Assembly: GCF_030129945.1 (NCBI RefSeq)
Contig: NZ_JARRAF010000004.1
Span: 1 to 64,000, forward strand
Direction of reading: 5' to 3'
Source: Parachitinimonas caeni
GTDB taxonomy: Bacteria; Pseudomonadota; Gammaproteobacteria; Burkholderiales; Chitinimonadaceae
DNA: 64,000 nt
A model generated the notes under the pieces. It saw nothing but the letters and a program-made list of their open reading frames with translations. It was not told the origin of the DNA and ran no database searches. Below are positions 56,625 to 64,000 of this stretch, in pieces (position 1 is the stretch's first letter; each line of letters begins with the position of its first letter). The translations under genes and the position numbers were made by a program.

Positions 56625-57803
56625 TTAGCGTGCCGTCGAAGGGTTGGGGGTGGTGCCGCTTGCGCTGGTCTCCGCTGGGGTCTCTGCAGGCGGGCTGGCG
56701 GGCGGTGGGGGTGTCAACGGTTCGCCGCCGATTTCTCCCCTTACGGGATGCCGATGAAATTCCCGTGACTTATCGAGGCGCAGGCCCCCTGTCACCCCTT
56801 GCATCTCAATCGCAACACCGGCTTCGGCAACGATCAGTTGCAACGACAGTCGATACGCATCTATGCCCAGAGCGTAGAGCCGGGACAAATCTGCCGAGAG
56901 GGGCTTGTCGGGGGAGGCATACGCGGCTACTTCGGGGTTGTGTGGATCAAGCAGCCAGGGCATATCGACAAACTTGATGCCGAGCAGGTCAACATTGGCC
57001 GCTGTCTTGCCAAATTTGCCCCCCCAAATCTGGGAAGTCGCGTAGACCGGACGATCATTACCGATATAGGGCCTTACCAGCCGTGCTTTTTTTAGATCTG
57101 ATGCCAGGAAAACGGCGTCGGCGTCGGCCTGGTTAAGCAGTTCTTTGAGTTTCGCCAGCCCAACGGTTTTGGCGTCGTAGACAACTGGGGTTGTGCTACC
57201 ACCTTTGATCTGCCATTCCGCAGAAAAGGCTTGTTGCATCCGCTTGGTGAGTGGGGCATCGGTCAGGATGACGGCGGGCCGGCTTCTGCCATCCTCTCGC
57301 ATCAGTCTGGCAATTTCCCTGGCTTCCGACTCGATCGACAAACCGACGCCATATAGATTGGTGACGCTCAATGCGCCGTCATCAAGAGCATTCAGCGCCA
57401 AAACAGGAATGTCCAGTCGGCCCGTTGCAGCGATTTGGCTGATAGCCGGCCGTGTAACCGGGCCAATTACGCCGACGGCCCCTTCTGCCAGCGCACGTTT
57501 ATATTGGGTGACCGTGTCTTCCTCTTTTTCTCCGGTTGGGTAAAGGCGCAAGATAGGGGTACGGCTTTCAGCCAACTTGGCTTGAGCCGCTACGGCACCA
57601 CTCTTGATCGCCTCAGCAACGGTGCCGAGAGACTTGGACTTGATGGGGAGCAGCAAAGCAATATGGGGCGTAGGAGGTTCCGCCTGCGGGCTGGCCTCGG
57701 CTGCGCTGGCAGCGGCGGTGGCTCCTCCGTATAGTAGCGACCCGGCCAGAATAGTGCCGATCAGCGAACCTTTTGTCCGCCAGAATGGAGCAAGACCTTG
57801 CAT
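56625..57803 (-). CDS. Penicillin-binding protein activator, LpoA-like (short form)
   Basis: The 392-residue product (ATG at 57803) has a hydrophobic export segment (about 14-35) and a periplasmic-binding-protein type I domain (about 45-350), with IALLLPIKSKSLGTVAEAIKSG at its start, the C-terminal half of E. coli LpoA. The N-terminal TPR domain of LpoA is missing, and no lipobox Cys is present, so it may not be lipidated. A Pro/Ala/Thr-rich tail follows. LpoA activates PBP1A. It is divergent from rsmI with overlapping 5' ends, as at the E. coli locus order. Confidence 0.85.
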   Translation of the reverse strand: MQGLAPFWRTKGSLIGTILAGSLLYGGATAAASAAEASPQAEPPTPHIALLLPIKSKSLGTVAEAIKSGAVAAQAKLAESRTPILRLYPTGEKEEDTVTQYKRALAEGAVGVIGPVTRPAISQIAATGRLDIPVLALNALDDGALSVTNLYGVGLSIESEAREIARLMREDGRSRPAVILTDAPLTKRMQQAFSAEWQIKGGSTTPVVYDAKTVGLAKLKELLNQADADAVFLASDLKKARLVRPYIGNDRPVYATSQIWGGKFGKTAANVDLLGIKFVDMPWLLDPHNPEVAAYASPDKPLSADLSRLYALGIDAYRLSLQLIVAEAGVAIEMQGVTGGLRLDKSREFHRHPVRGEIGGEPLTPPPPASPPAETPAETSASGTTPNPSTAR

Positions 57804-58667
57804 AGCGAAGCACAATCCGTAGAGAAGCCTGCATTATATGTGGTGGCTACTCCTATTGGGAATCGAACTGATCTTAGCCCGCGCGCGTTGGCTGTACTGG
57901 CTGCGGTAGATGTTGTTGCAGCGGAAGATACCCGTGTCAGCGGGCAGCTGTTGCGCAGTTTTGGTGTTCAAACCCCGCTGTTCAGCCTGAGAGAGCACAA
58001 CGAGCGTGAAGCGGCCGACAAAGTGATTGAGCGGTTAAAGCGTGGGGAAGCGGTGGCTCAGATCTCTGATGCAGGTACCCCTGCGGTCAGTGATCCCGGT
58101 AGCCGTTTGGTCGCCGCAGTGCATGCTGCGGGCTTCAAAGTGGTACCGATTCCGGGCCCGTCTGCGGTGCTGGCGGCTTTGGCGGCGGGCGGAATGATCT
58201 CCCCAAGGTTCTATTTTCACGGCTTTACCGACTCTAAAGCCCAAGCTCGCCGCAGGGAGCTGGAGCCGTTGAGCAAACTACCTCATACCCTGGTGCTGTT
58301 TGAAGCGCCCCATCGCATCGAAGAATGTCTCAATGATTTGGTTGCCATCATGGGTGCTGACCGGATTGGCGTGCTGGCTAGAGAGTTAACCAAGACCTTT
58401 GAAACCATCCGGCGCGCCCCGTTGCACGAGCTTGCGACCTGGGTCGCGGCCGACACCAATCAGCAAAGGGGGGAGATTGTCCTGCTGATTGAGGCTGCCG
58501 AAATGCAGGCAGATGGCGAGGATGAATGGGATGATCTACTCACGACATTGTTATCAGAACTCCCCGTAAAACAAGCAGTTAAGCTGGCTGCGGAGATTTC
58601 TGGCGCCCCCCGCAATCGCCTGTACGAGCGAGCGCTTGATCTCAAAAAAGCCCTGTCGGCAGGGTAG
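57798..58667 (+). CDS. rsmI: 16S rRNA (cytidine1402-2'-O)-methyltransferase
   Basis: The 289-residue protein has LYVVATPIGNRTDLSPRAL and the SAM-binding AEDTRVSGQLLRSFG, and is full length. The likely start is the TTG at 57798, seven bases after GGAG; no in-frame ATG or GTG comes before the conserved LYVVATPIGN. That start lies within the first codons of the divergent LpoA-like gene (ATG at 57803), so the two genes overlap by 6 bp head to head. Confidence 0.93.
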   Translation: MHSEAQSVEKPALYVVATPIGNRTDLSPRALAVLAAVDVVAAEDTRVSGQLLRSFGVQTPLFSLREHNEREAADKVIERLKRGEAVAQISDAGTPAVSDPGSRLVAAVHAAGFKVVPIPGPSAVLAALAAGGMISPRFYFHGFTDSKAQARRRELEPLSKLPHTLVLFEAPHRIEECLNDLVAIMGADRIGVLARELTKTFETIRRAPLHELATWVAADTNQQRGEIVLLIEAAEMQADGEDEWDDLLTTLLSELPVKQAVKLAAEISGAPRNRLYERALDLKKALSAG

Positions 58668-58703
58668 GGTGTTGCCAAGGATTGCGGTATGATCCGCCGC
58701 GTA

Positions 58704-58736
58704 CAGCCCCTCCCGGCCGGGAGCCGGGCTGCTTTT
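58704..58736 (+). terminator. Hairpin downstream of rsmI
   Basis: CAGCCC-CTCCCGG/CCGGGAG-CC-GGGCTG forms a strong stem followed by CTTTT. It separates rsmI from accA. Confidence 0.6.
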
Positions 58737-58786
58737 CCAACTGACAAACTGGCGTTGTGATGCGCCAACAGAAGCGGGTCTGAGCG

Positions 58787-59755
58787 ATGAAAACCACCTT
58801 TCTCGACTTCGAGCAACCGATAGCGGAACTGGAAGGCAAGATTGAACAGCTGCGCTTTGTTCAGGATGATTCAGCGGTAGATATATCAGTTGAAATTGGT
58901 CATCTGCAGAAGAAGAGCCAGGAACTTACCAAGTCGATTTACGCCAAGCTCACCCCTTGGCAGATTTCCCAGGTGGCCCGCCACCCACAGCGGCCCTATA
59001 CCTTGGACTACATCAAGGGATTGTTTTCCGACTTCGAAGAATTGCACGGCGATCGAGCCTTCTCTGATGACCCGGCGATCGTGGGCGGATTGGCCCGCTT
59101 CAATGGCCAGACCATCATGGTGATTGGCCATCAGAAAGGTCGAGATACCAAAGAAAAGATTTTCCGAAACTTTGGCATGCCCCGTCCGGAAGGCTATCGC
59201 AAGGCTCTCAGAATGATGCGACTGGCCGAAAAATTCGGAATTCCGGTGCTGACATTTGTTGATACCACAGGGGCCTACCCCGGTGTTGGGGCTGAAGAGC
59301 GAGGCCAGTCCGAGGCAATCGGCCGCAATTTGTTTGAAATGACCCGTCTGAAAGTGCCCGTTATTGTCACGGTCATTGGCGAGGGGGGATCGGGTGGTGC
59401 GCTGGCGATTGCTATTGGCGACATTGTGCAAATGCTGCAGTACGCGACCTACTCGGTTATTTCCCCGGAAGGTTGTGCTTCGATCCTGTGGAAGAGCGCC
59501 GAAAAGGCACCTGAGGCCGCTGAGACCTTGGGCATTACTGCAACGCGCCTCAAAACAATGGGTCTGGTTGACAAAGTATTGACGGAGCCTTGTGGCGGCG
59601 CACACCGTGATCCGCAAGCCATGATCACAACCCTGCGCAAAAGTCTTCAAGATGCACTCAAGCAATTGCAGGACAAATCAATCGACGAATTACTGGAAGC
59701 CCGCTTCGAGCGGCTGATGGGGTATGGCAAATTCAAGGAAGTTGCCATCGGCTGA
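58787..59755 (+). CDS. accA: Acetyl-CoA carboxylase carboxyltransferase subunit alpha
   Basis: The 322-residue protein is full length, with the N-terminal helix [20 protein letters not shown] and the crotonase-fold core including [18 protein letters not shown] and [11 protein letters not shown]. With AccD (not in the window) it moves the carboxyl group to acetyl-CoA to make malonyl-CoA. Its 3' end overlaps tilS by 32 bp. Confidence 0.97.
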   Translation: MKTTFLDFEQPIAELEGKIEQLRFVQDDSAVDISVEIGHLQKKSQELTKSIYAKLTPWQISQVARHPQRPYTLDYIKGLFSDFEELHGDRAFSDDPAIVGGLARFNGQTIMVIGHQKGRDTKEKIFRNFGMPRPEGYRKALRMMRLAEKFGIPVLTFVDTTGAYPGVGAEERGQSEAIGRNLFEMTRLKVPVIVTVIGEGGSGGALAIAIGDIVQMLQYATYSVISPEGCASILWKSAEKAPEAAETLGITATRLKTMGLVDKVLTEPCGGAHRDPQAMITTLRKSLQDALKQLQDKSIDELLEARFERLMGYGKFKEVAIG

Positions 59756-61082
59756 TTCCGGCGATGCCTTGCCGATTCGAGTAGCTCGATCCATGCCGGA
59801 TCTGGCTGGTCGAGCGGTTACCGTGGGGCTTTCTGGAGGATTGGATTCCGTATGCCTGCTGCGGGTTCTCCATCAACTGCAGGATTCGATCCCCCACATT
59901 TTAAGGGCTGTGCATGTTCATCATGGCCTATCTCCGAATGCAGATTATTGGGCGGAAAGTTGCCAACGGCTGTGTGAGCGTTTGGAGGTTCCACTGCAGG
60001 TGTTTCGTGTCGTTGTAAGGCGACATGGTGGCCAAAGCCTGGAAGCTGAAGCCCGTCGCGCCCGTTATGAAGTTTACGAAGCGTTGCAGACGGATATCGT
60101 GGCCTTGGCGCACCACTTGGACGATCAAGCTGAAACGGTACTTCTGCAGTTATTACGCGGCGGTGGCGTACGTGGGATGGCGGCAATGCCAGCTCAGCGC
60201 AAGCTTGAATCTGGCACCATATTGTGGCGCCCATTGTTGCAAACCCCGCGCACCGCACTGCAAGCCTGGATGTTGCAGGAGGGGGCGGGTTGGGTTGAGG
60301 ACGAAAGTAATCAAGACTCCCGATTTGACCGGAATTTTCTAAGAAACGAAGTTGTTCCGTTACTGAAGTCACGATTCGATGACTGTGCGGAGGTGCTTGA
60401 TGCAACATCCCGCCAGATGGGCATGACTGCCAGTCTCACGGACGATCTGGCCGAGCTGGATTGTGGACTCTGGAACGGCGTGCTTGACCTGGCCCGATTG
60501 GCCTCGTTACCGGATCGACGCAAGCTTAATGCCCTGCGCTGGTTCATGGCTCGATATAAGGTCAGCCTGACTGGCCGGCAGCTGGAAGAGTGGGCTCGCC
60601 AACTGTGGAATGGAGCGGCAGATGCTATGCCGGTTCTGGTGCAAGGCAAGCGGGCTTTTCGACGCTACCGGGAAAAGCTGTTTGTGGATGATCTGACCCT
60701 GAATCCATCGCCAGTTTCATTGGGTTGGCAAGGCCAAGCCAATCTGACATTGAAAGACTGGGGAGGGGAGATGCGGTTTGAAATTGTGCCTGAGCGTGGC
60801 ATTGATCGGTCCATATTGCCCCGATTGACGATACGACCCCGAAGCGGGGGTGAGCTTATCCGTCCCGGTCCAGGGCGGCCGCTAAGGCCGGTCAAGCACT
60901 TGTTTCAAGAGGCGGATATTCCGCCCTGGTTACGTAAGCGCTGGCCGCTGTTATTTGATGGTGATGCTCTGGTTGCCGTGCCAAGTTTGGCTATTGCCGC
61001 CGAATACCAATCGATCGATGGTTTCAGACCTCAGTGGAGGCCAAATGATTGGCCTGACCGGGATTTGCCAAGATGGATCTAA
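59724..61082 (+). CDS. tilS: tRNA(Ile)-lysidine synthase
   Basis: The 452-residue protein has the PP-loop [17 protein letters not shown] (about 33-49), [19 protein letters not shown], and a C-terminal tRNA-binding region of normal length. It converts the wobble C of the AUA-reading tRNA-Ile to lysidine. The ATG at 59724 lies 32 bp inside accA; a start at 59793 ([13 protein letters not shown]) would remove the overlap but shorten the N-terminus to 10 residues before the P-loop. Confidence 0.95.
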   Translation: MANSRKLPSADSGDALPIRVARSMPDLAGRAVTVGLSGGLDSVCLLRVLHQLQDSIPHILRAVHVHHGLSPNADYWAESCQRLCERLEVPLQVFRVVVRRHGGQSLEAEARRARYEVYEALQTDIVALAHHLDDQAETVLLQLLRGGGVRGMAAMPAQRKLESGTILWRPLLQTPRTALQAWMLQEGAGWVEDESNQDSRFDRNFLRNEVVPLLKSRFDDCAEVLDATSRQMGMTASLTDDLAELDCGLWNGVLDLARLASLPDRRKLNALRWFMARYKVSLTGRQLEEWARQLWNGAADAMPVLVQGKRAFRRYREKLFVDDLTLNPSPVSLGWQGQANLTLKDWGGEMRFEIVPERGIDRSILPRLTIRPRSGGELIRPGPGRPLRPVKHLFQEADIPPWLRKRWPLLFDGDALVAVPSLAIAAEYQSIDGFRPQWRPNDWPDRDLPRWI

Positions 61083-61169
61083 GCTTGATTTAGATCCGGG
61101 TTGTCAAAGTTTTTTTGACAGGGTTAGTGTCGCAAAACCTTTTCCTTTCCTGACCGAGTTAATAGCGAC

Positions 61170-62207
61170 TTAGGGTGCGGGAGGCTGGAGAATTGGAGTG
61201 ATTCCCAACTCTCTTAACCGTCGGATGGTCATATCCGCTTCCGCCTTATTGGCAAAAGGTCCTACCTGAACTCTGGTTTCCAAATGGGCTGGCAACCCGG
61301 CTGCATGTAATTTCTGCAGGAGCTTGTCCGCATTTTGGGCGCTACCGAATACCCCGGCTTGTACCAGATAGCCTTTACTATTCGGAGGTAGTGCGCCTGT
61401 TGCGAGCGCAATAATTGCCTGCTCAGCCTTGGCTGCTTCGGTGGCGACTGGAGGGATGGACACAGTTTTGGTCGTGGCGGACGAAGGGGGCGTTACGATG
61501 GCGAGTGATGGCTCGGTTTTTGATGATCCCATCTGAGGCGTTGGGGGTTTTGATCCGCTATTGATTGGTGCGGTTCGGGGTGTGGTCTGAGCTGGGGGCG
61601 TCGTTGCCTGCATCTCTGCAGCAGCGGTCTGGGTCTTTGGCTTGGGGATGGGGGTTCCTTCATTCCTCGCGGGGGACGGCGAGACTTGTGTTGAACCCGC
61701 TGCTGTTGATTGCGCCAGTGGTGTTGTAGGTACTGCCGGGCTAACCGGGGCGGCTTTGACCTCTGCTTGGGGTTTGCCTGGTATTGAGCTTGGTTGCGTT
61801 ACGGCTTCATCCGTAGGTGCCGCTTTAGCAGGGGTAGTCGCCTCCACGGGGGCATCATCTGCTTTCGGAGTCGCGCTGGGGTGGCCTTCTGCAGGGGTTT
61901 CGGGCTTGCTTGAGATTACCTCAGTTTGCTTTGCCGGAGCATCGACATGGGGAGGCGTTATTCCACTTTGGGCAGTATTTATCTGCGGCCCCTCGATTTT
62001 TGCGGGCGGCTTGGATTCCAGCTGGTCAATGAGTGGGATTGCAATGGCGACAAGAACAATCAGGACAACGGCAATGGCAAGTTTATTGCCTAGCCGACGT
62101 CGCATTTCTCTTTGTTCCAGTAAATCATGGTCTGAAGCAGTATTTTGTTTTGATTCAGATTTTTCTGATTGCACCGGGAGGTTTCCAGTCTTGGTCGAAT
62201 TAGGCAT
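61170..62207 (-). CDS. SPOR-domain protein, membrane-anchored
   Basis: The start at 62207 (MPNSTKTGNLPVQSEKSES) gives 345 residues. One transmembrane helix lies at about 47-67 (KLAIAVVLIVLVAIAIPLI), then a long Pro/Ala/Thr/Ser-rich periplasmic linker (about 70-260), and a C-terminal SPOR domain (about 265-345; YLVQAGVFGSAQNADKLLQK). SPOR domains bind denuded glycan at division sites. The layout is that of DedD/FtsN-like proteins. A longer open frame to 62276 has no better start. Confidence 0.9.
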   Translation of the reverse strand: MPNSTKTGNLPVQSEKSESKQNTASDHDLLEQREMRRRLGNKLAIAVVLIVLVAIAIPLIDQLESKPPAKIEGPQINTAQSGITPPHVDAPAKQTEVISSKPETPAEGHPSATPKADDAPVEATTPAKAAPTDEAVTQPSSIPGKPQAEVKAAPVSPAVPTTPLAQSTAAGSTQVSPSPARNEGTPIPKPKTQTAAAEMQATTPPAQTTPRTAPINSGSKPPTPQMGSSKTEPSLAIVTPPSSATTKTVSIPPVATEAAKAEQAIIALATGALPPNSKGYLVQAGVFGSAQNADKLLQKLHAAGLPAHLETRVQVGPFANKAEADMTIRRLRELGITPILQPPAP

Positions 62208-62351
62208 CGCTGACGCACTGCTTGTAAAAGCTGTTAGAATATTCGGTCGTATTTTGGGCAGCAAGCACGCTGCCAACTGAAGAATCAGCTTGCTTAGCTT
62301 GTTTTCTCAGATTTTCATGCTCGTCATAATTACCAGTTTTGGAGATTTTCA

Positions 62352-62777
62352 ATGGCTGTCGAACGTACCCTGTCCATCATTAAACCCGATGCAGTAGCAA
62401 AAAATGTAGTGGGGCAAATCTATGCTCGTTTTGAAGCTGCTGGCCTCAAGGTTGTTGCAGCCAAGATGAAGCATCTCTCCCGTGCTGAGGCAGAAGGGTT
62501 CTATGCTGTACATCGTGAGCGTCCTTTCTTCAAGGATCTGGTTGACTTCATGGTATCCGGCCCAGTCATGATTCAGGTGTTGGAAGGTGAGTCTGCCGTC
62601 CTGAAAAATCGTGAACTCATGGGCGCTACCGATCCGAAGAAAGCAGATAAGGGCACCATCCGCGCGGATTTCGCTGACTCCATTGACGCCAACGCAGTTC
62701 ATGGCTCTGATAGTGCAGAAAATGCTGCGATTGAAGTTGCTTACTTCTTCCCGTCTTCAGAAGTGTATAGCCGTTAA
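62352..62777 (+). CDS. ndk: Nucleoside diphosphate kinase
   Basis: The 141-residue enzyme has the family start [15 protein letters not shown] and the active-site loop with NAVHGSDS (His is the phospho-acceptor). It balances NTP pools. The ATG follows GGAGATTTTCA. The gene is followed by rlmN, as in many betaproteobacteria. Confidence 0.98.
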   Translation: MAVERTLSIIKPDAVAKNVVGQIYARFEAAGLKVVAAKMKHLSRAEAEGFYAVHRERPFFKDLVDFMVSGPVMIQVLEGESAVLKNRELMGATDPKKADKGTIRADFADSIDANAVHGSDSAENAAIEVAYFFPSSEVYSR

Positions 62778-62805
62778 TTTGTTGTAGCAGTGTAAGGCCG
62801 GGAAT

Positions 62806-63933
62806 ATGACTACGAATTTGCTCGATTTCGACTTCGCCGCCCTATCGGCATATTTGCAGGAAAGGGGGGAGAAGCCATTTCGTGCCAAGCAGTTAATGAG
62901 ATGGATTCACCACTTCGGCGAATCGGACTTTGAAAAAATGACCGATATTGCCAAGTCGTTTCGGGCAAATCTTGCCGCAGAAGCAACGGTCACGCCCCCG
63001 GCCTTGATGGCAGAACAGATTTCCGAAGATGGAACACGTAAGTGGTTGCTGGATGTTGGCACCGGTAATGGCGTGGAAACTGTCTTTATCCCTGAAGATG
63101 ATCGCGGGACCTTATGTGTTTCATCTCAAGTGGGCTGTGCCCTGGAGTGCACCTTTTGCTCGACCGGCCGCCAAGGCTTTAACCGGAACCTAAGCGTCGC
63201 TGAAATCATCGGCCAGCTATGGTGGGCGAATCGTGCTTTGGGCAGAGACCCTAAGGGTGAAAGAATCATTTCAAATGTTGTCATGATGGGCATGGGGGAG
63301 CCACTTGCTAATTTTGACAACGTAGTCGCAGCTATGCGTCTGATGCTGGATGACAATGCTTATGGCTTGTCACGGCGTCGCGTCACCTTATCGACCTCAG
63401 GTATCGTTCCGGCAATGGATAGGTTGCGAGATGCATGCCCGGTTGCAATGGCCGTTAGCCTGCATGCGCCGAATGATCTATTGCGTGACGAGATAGTCCC
63501 GATTAACCGAAAATACCCATTGAATGAGCTGATGGCGGCGTGTTTGCGCTATCTTGAGAAAGCTCCGAGAGATTTCATCACATTCGAATATGTTATGCTG
63601 GATGGGGTCAATGACACAGACCAGCATATTGAACAGTTGTTGCGCTTAGTGAGAGATGTGCCTTGCAAGTTTAACCTGATACCTTTTAACCCGTTCCCAA
63701 ATTCCGGCTACAAACGATCTTCGCAGGAGTCCATTCGAAGATTTCGAGATGCGTTGATTCAAAACGGCTATGTAGTGACCGTACGCAAGACTCGAGGGGA
63801 TGACATTGACGCGGCATGTGGTCAGTTGGCGGGTCAGGTGCAGGACAAGACAAAACGTCAGGCTCGGCGGCAGCAGATTTCGCTTGTTGAGGTAAATTCG
63901 GCAATGAGCGCTCCCACAAAACCAAATGCATGA
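62806..63933 (+). CDS. rlmN: Dual-specificity 23S rRNA/tRNA adenine-C2 methyltransferase
   Basis: The 375-residue radical-SAM enzyme carries [15 protein letters not shown] (the CxxxCxxC cluster motif), an N-terminal winged region and the C-terminal catalytic Cys segment (DIDAACGQL). It methylates A2503 of 23S rRNA and A37 of some tRNAs. The short ~25-residue tail after the conserved region ([13 protein letters not shown] onward) is variable in the family. Confidence 0.97.
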   Translation: MTTNLLDFDFAALSAYLQERGEKPFRAKQLMRWIHHFGESDFEKMTDIAKSFRANLAAEATVTPPALMAEQISEDGTRKWLLDVGTGNGVETVFIPEDDRGTLCVSSQVGCALECTFCSTGRQGFNRNLSVAEIIGQLWWANRALGRDPKGERIISNVVMMGMGEPLANFDNVVAAMRLMLDDNAYGLSRRRVTLSTSGIVPAMDRLRDACPVAMAVSLHAPNDLLRDEIVPINRKYPLNELMAACLRYLEKAPRDFITFEYVMLDGVNDTDQHIEQLLRLVRDVPCKFNLIPFNPFPNSGYKRSSQESIRRFRDALIQNGYVVTVRKTRGDDIDAACGQLAGQVQDKTKRQARRQQISLVEVNSAMSAPTKPNA

Positions 63934-63943
63934 GGCTTGGGGA

Positions 63944-64000
63944 ATGAGATATTTACCTCTCGGTATTATCGTTTGCTTGATTGCAGGTCCGGTTTTCGCA
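63944..64000 (+). CDS. Start of an exported protein gene (cut by window end)
   Basis: The ATG at 63944, after CTTGGGGA, begins MRYLPLGIIVCLIAGPVFA, a signal peptide, and runs off the window. In betaproteobacteria the gene after ndk-rlmN is usually the type IV pilus biogenesis lipoprotein PilW/PilF. That identity is inferred from gene order only. Confidence 0.55.
   Translation, partial: MRYLPLGIIVCLIAGPVFA

Overview
The window reads as about 64 kb of chromosome from a GC-rich betaproteobacterium. Gene sets such as accA-tilS, ndk-rlmN-(pilW-like), rsmI beside an LpoA-like gene, argF/argG and a fused indolepyruvate:ferredoxin oxidoreductase are typical of that class; a Neisseriales-type relative is my guess, not something the sequence proves. 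Most of the right part (about 22.4-64 kb) is housekeeping. The left part (about 0.25-17.1 kb) is accessory.

Region 1 (256-11743, minus strand) is the main discovery: a compact, translationally coupled cluster for a ribosomally made, azole-modified peptide (TOMM / linear azol(in)e-containing peptide). It starts with a 45-residue precursor whose tail SISCCTCSCSCCC is almost entirely Cys/Ser/Thr. Next come an E1-like leader-binding protein, a YcaO cyclodehydratase ending in a PxPxP-type motif and a SagB-type flavin dehydrogenase. Then follow an unusual 787-residue fusion of a zinc-metallopeptidase-like domain with an ABC ATPase, an ABC-2 permease, a DUF2141 protein, a MacB/LolD-type ATPase, an FtsX-type permease, a LolA-like periplasmic protein and a putative outer-membrane beta-barrel. 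Together they could install azoles, remove the leader and move the product across both membranes. Three GCAAAC boxes at two-turn spacing lie upstream of the precursor gene.

Region 2 (12336-17110) holds a secreted protein of unknown function and a type I secretion adaptor/ATPase pair. Region 3 (17404-23213) is bracketed by inverted copies of a 320-375 bp non-coding repeat with terminal inverted repeats (MITE-like). It carries a zinc-ribbon protein, a glycosyltransferase, an L,D-transpeptidase, a TPR protein and a DUF486 protein. Degraded repeat ends are scattered over the whole window, and several supply the TAG stop codon of a neighbouring gene.

Region 4 (23285-40518) has a questin-oxidase-like protein, glnS, a GNAT-HD fusion, hemE, an intergenic region with three strict DnaA boxes next to AT-rich DNA, priA, a secreted subtilase, PBP4 (dacB), ubiD, a Gly/Thr-repeat secreted protein, a GNAT and an SGNH-type acyltransferase. 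Region 5 (40805-54791) has the indolepyruvate oxidoreductase, a DUF3579 protein, three tandem TPR-GGDEF diguanylate cyclases, argF, a CHMI-type isomerase, argG, ppnP and the YajQ nucleotide-binding protein. Region 6 (54959-64000) has a BON lipoprotein, a SIS-domain protein, YraN, an LpoA-like protein, rsmI, accA, tilS, a SPOR protein, ndk, rlmN and the first codons of a secreted or lipoprotein gene cut by the window end.

I found no rRNA, tRNA, CRISPR array, prophage or intact transposase gene.
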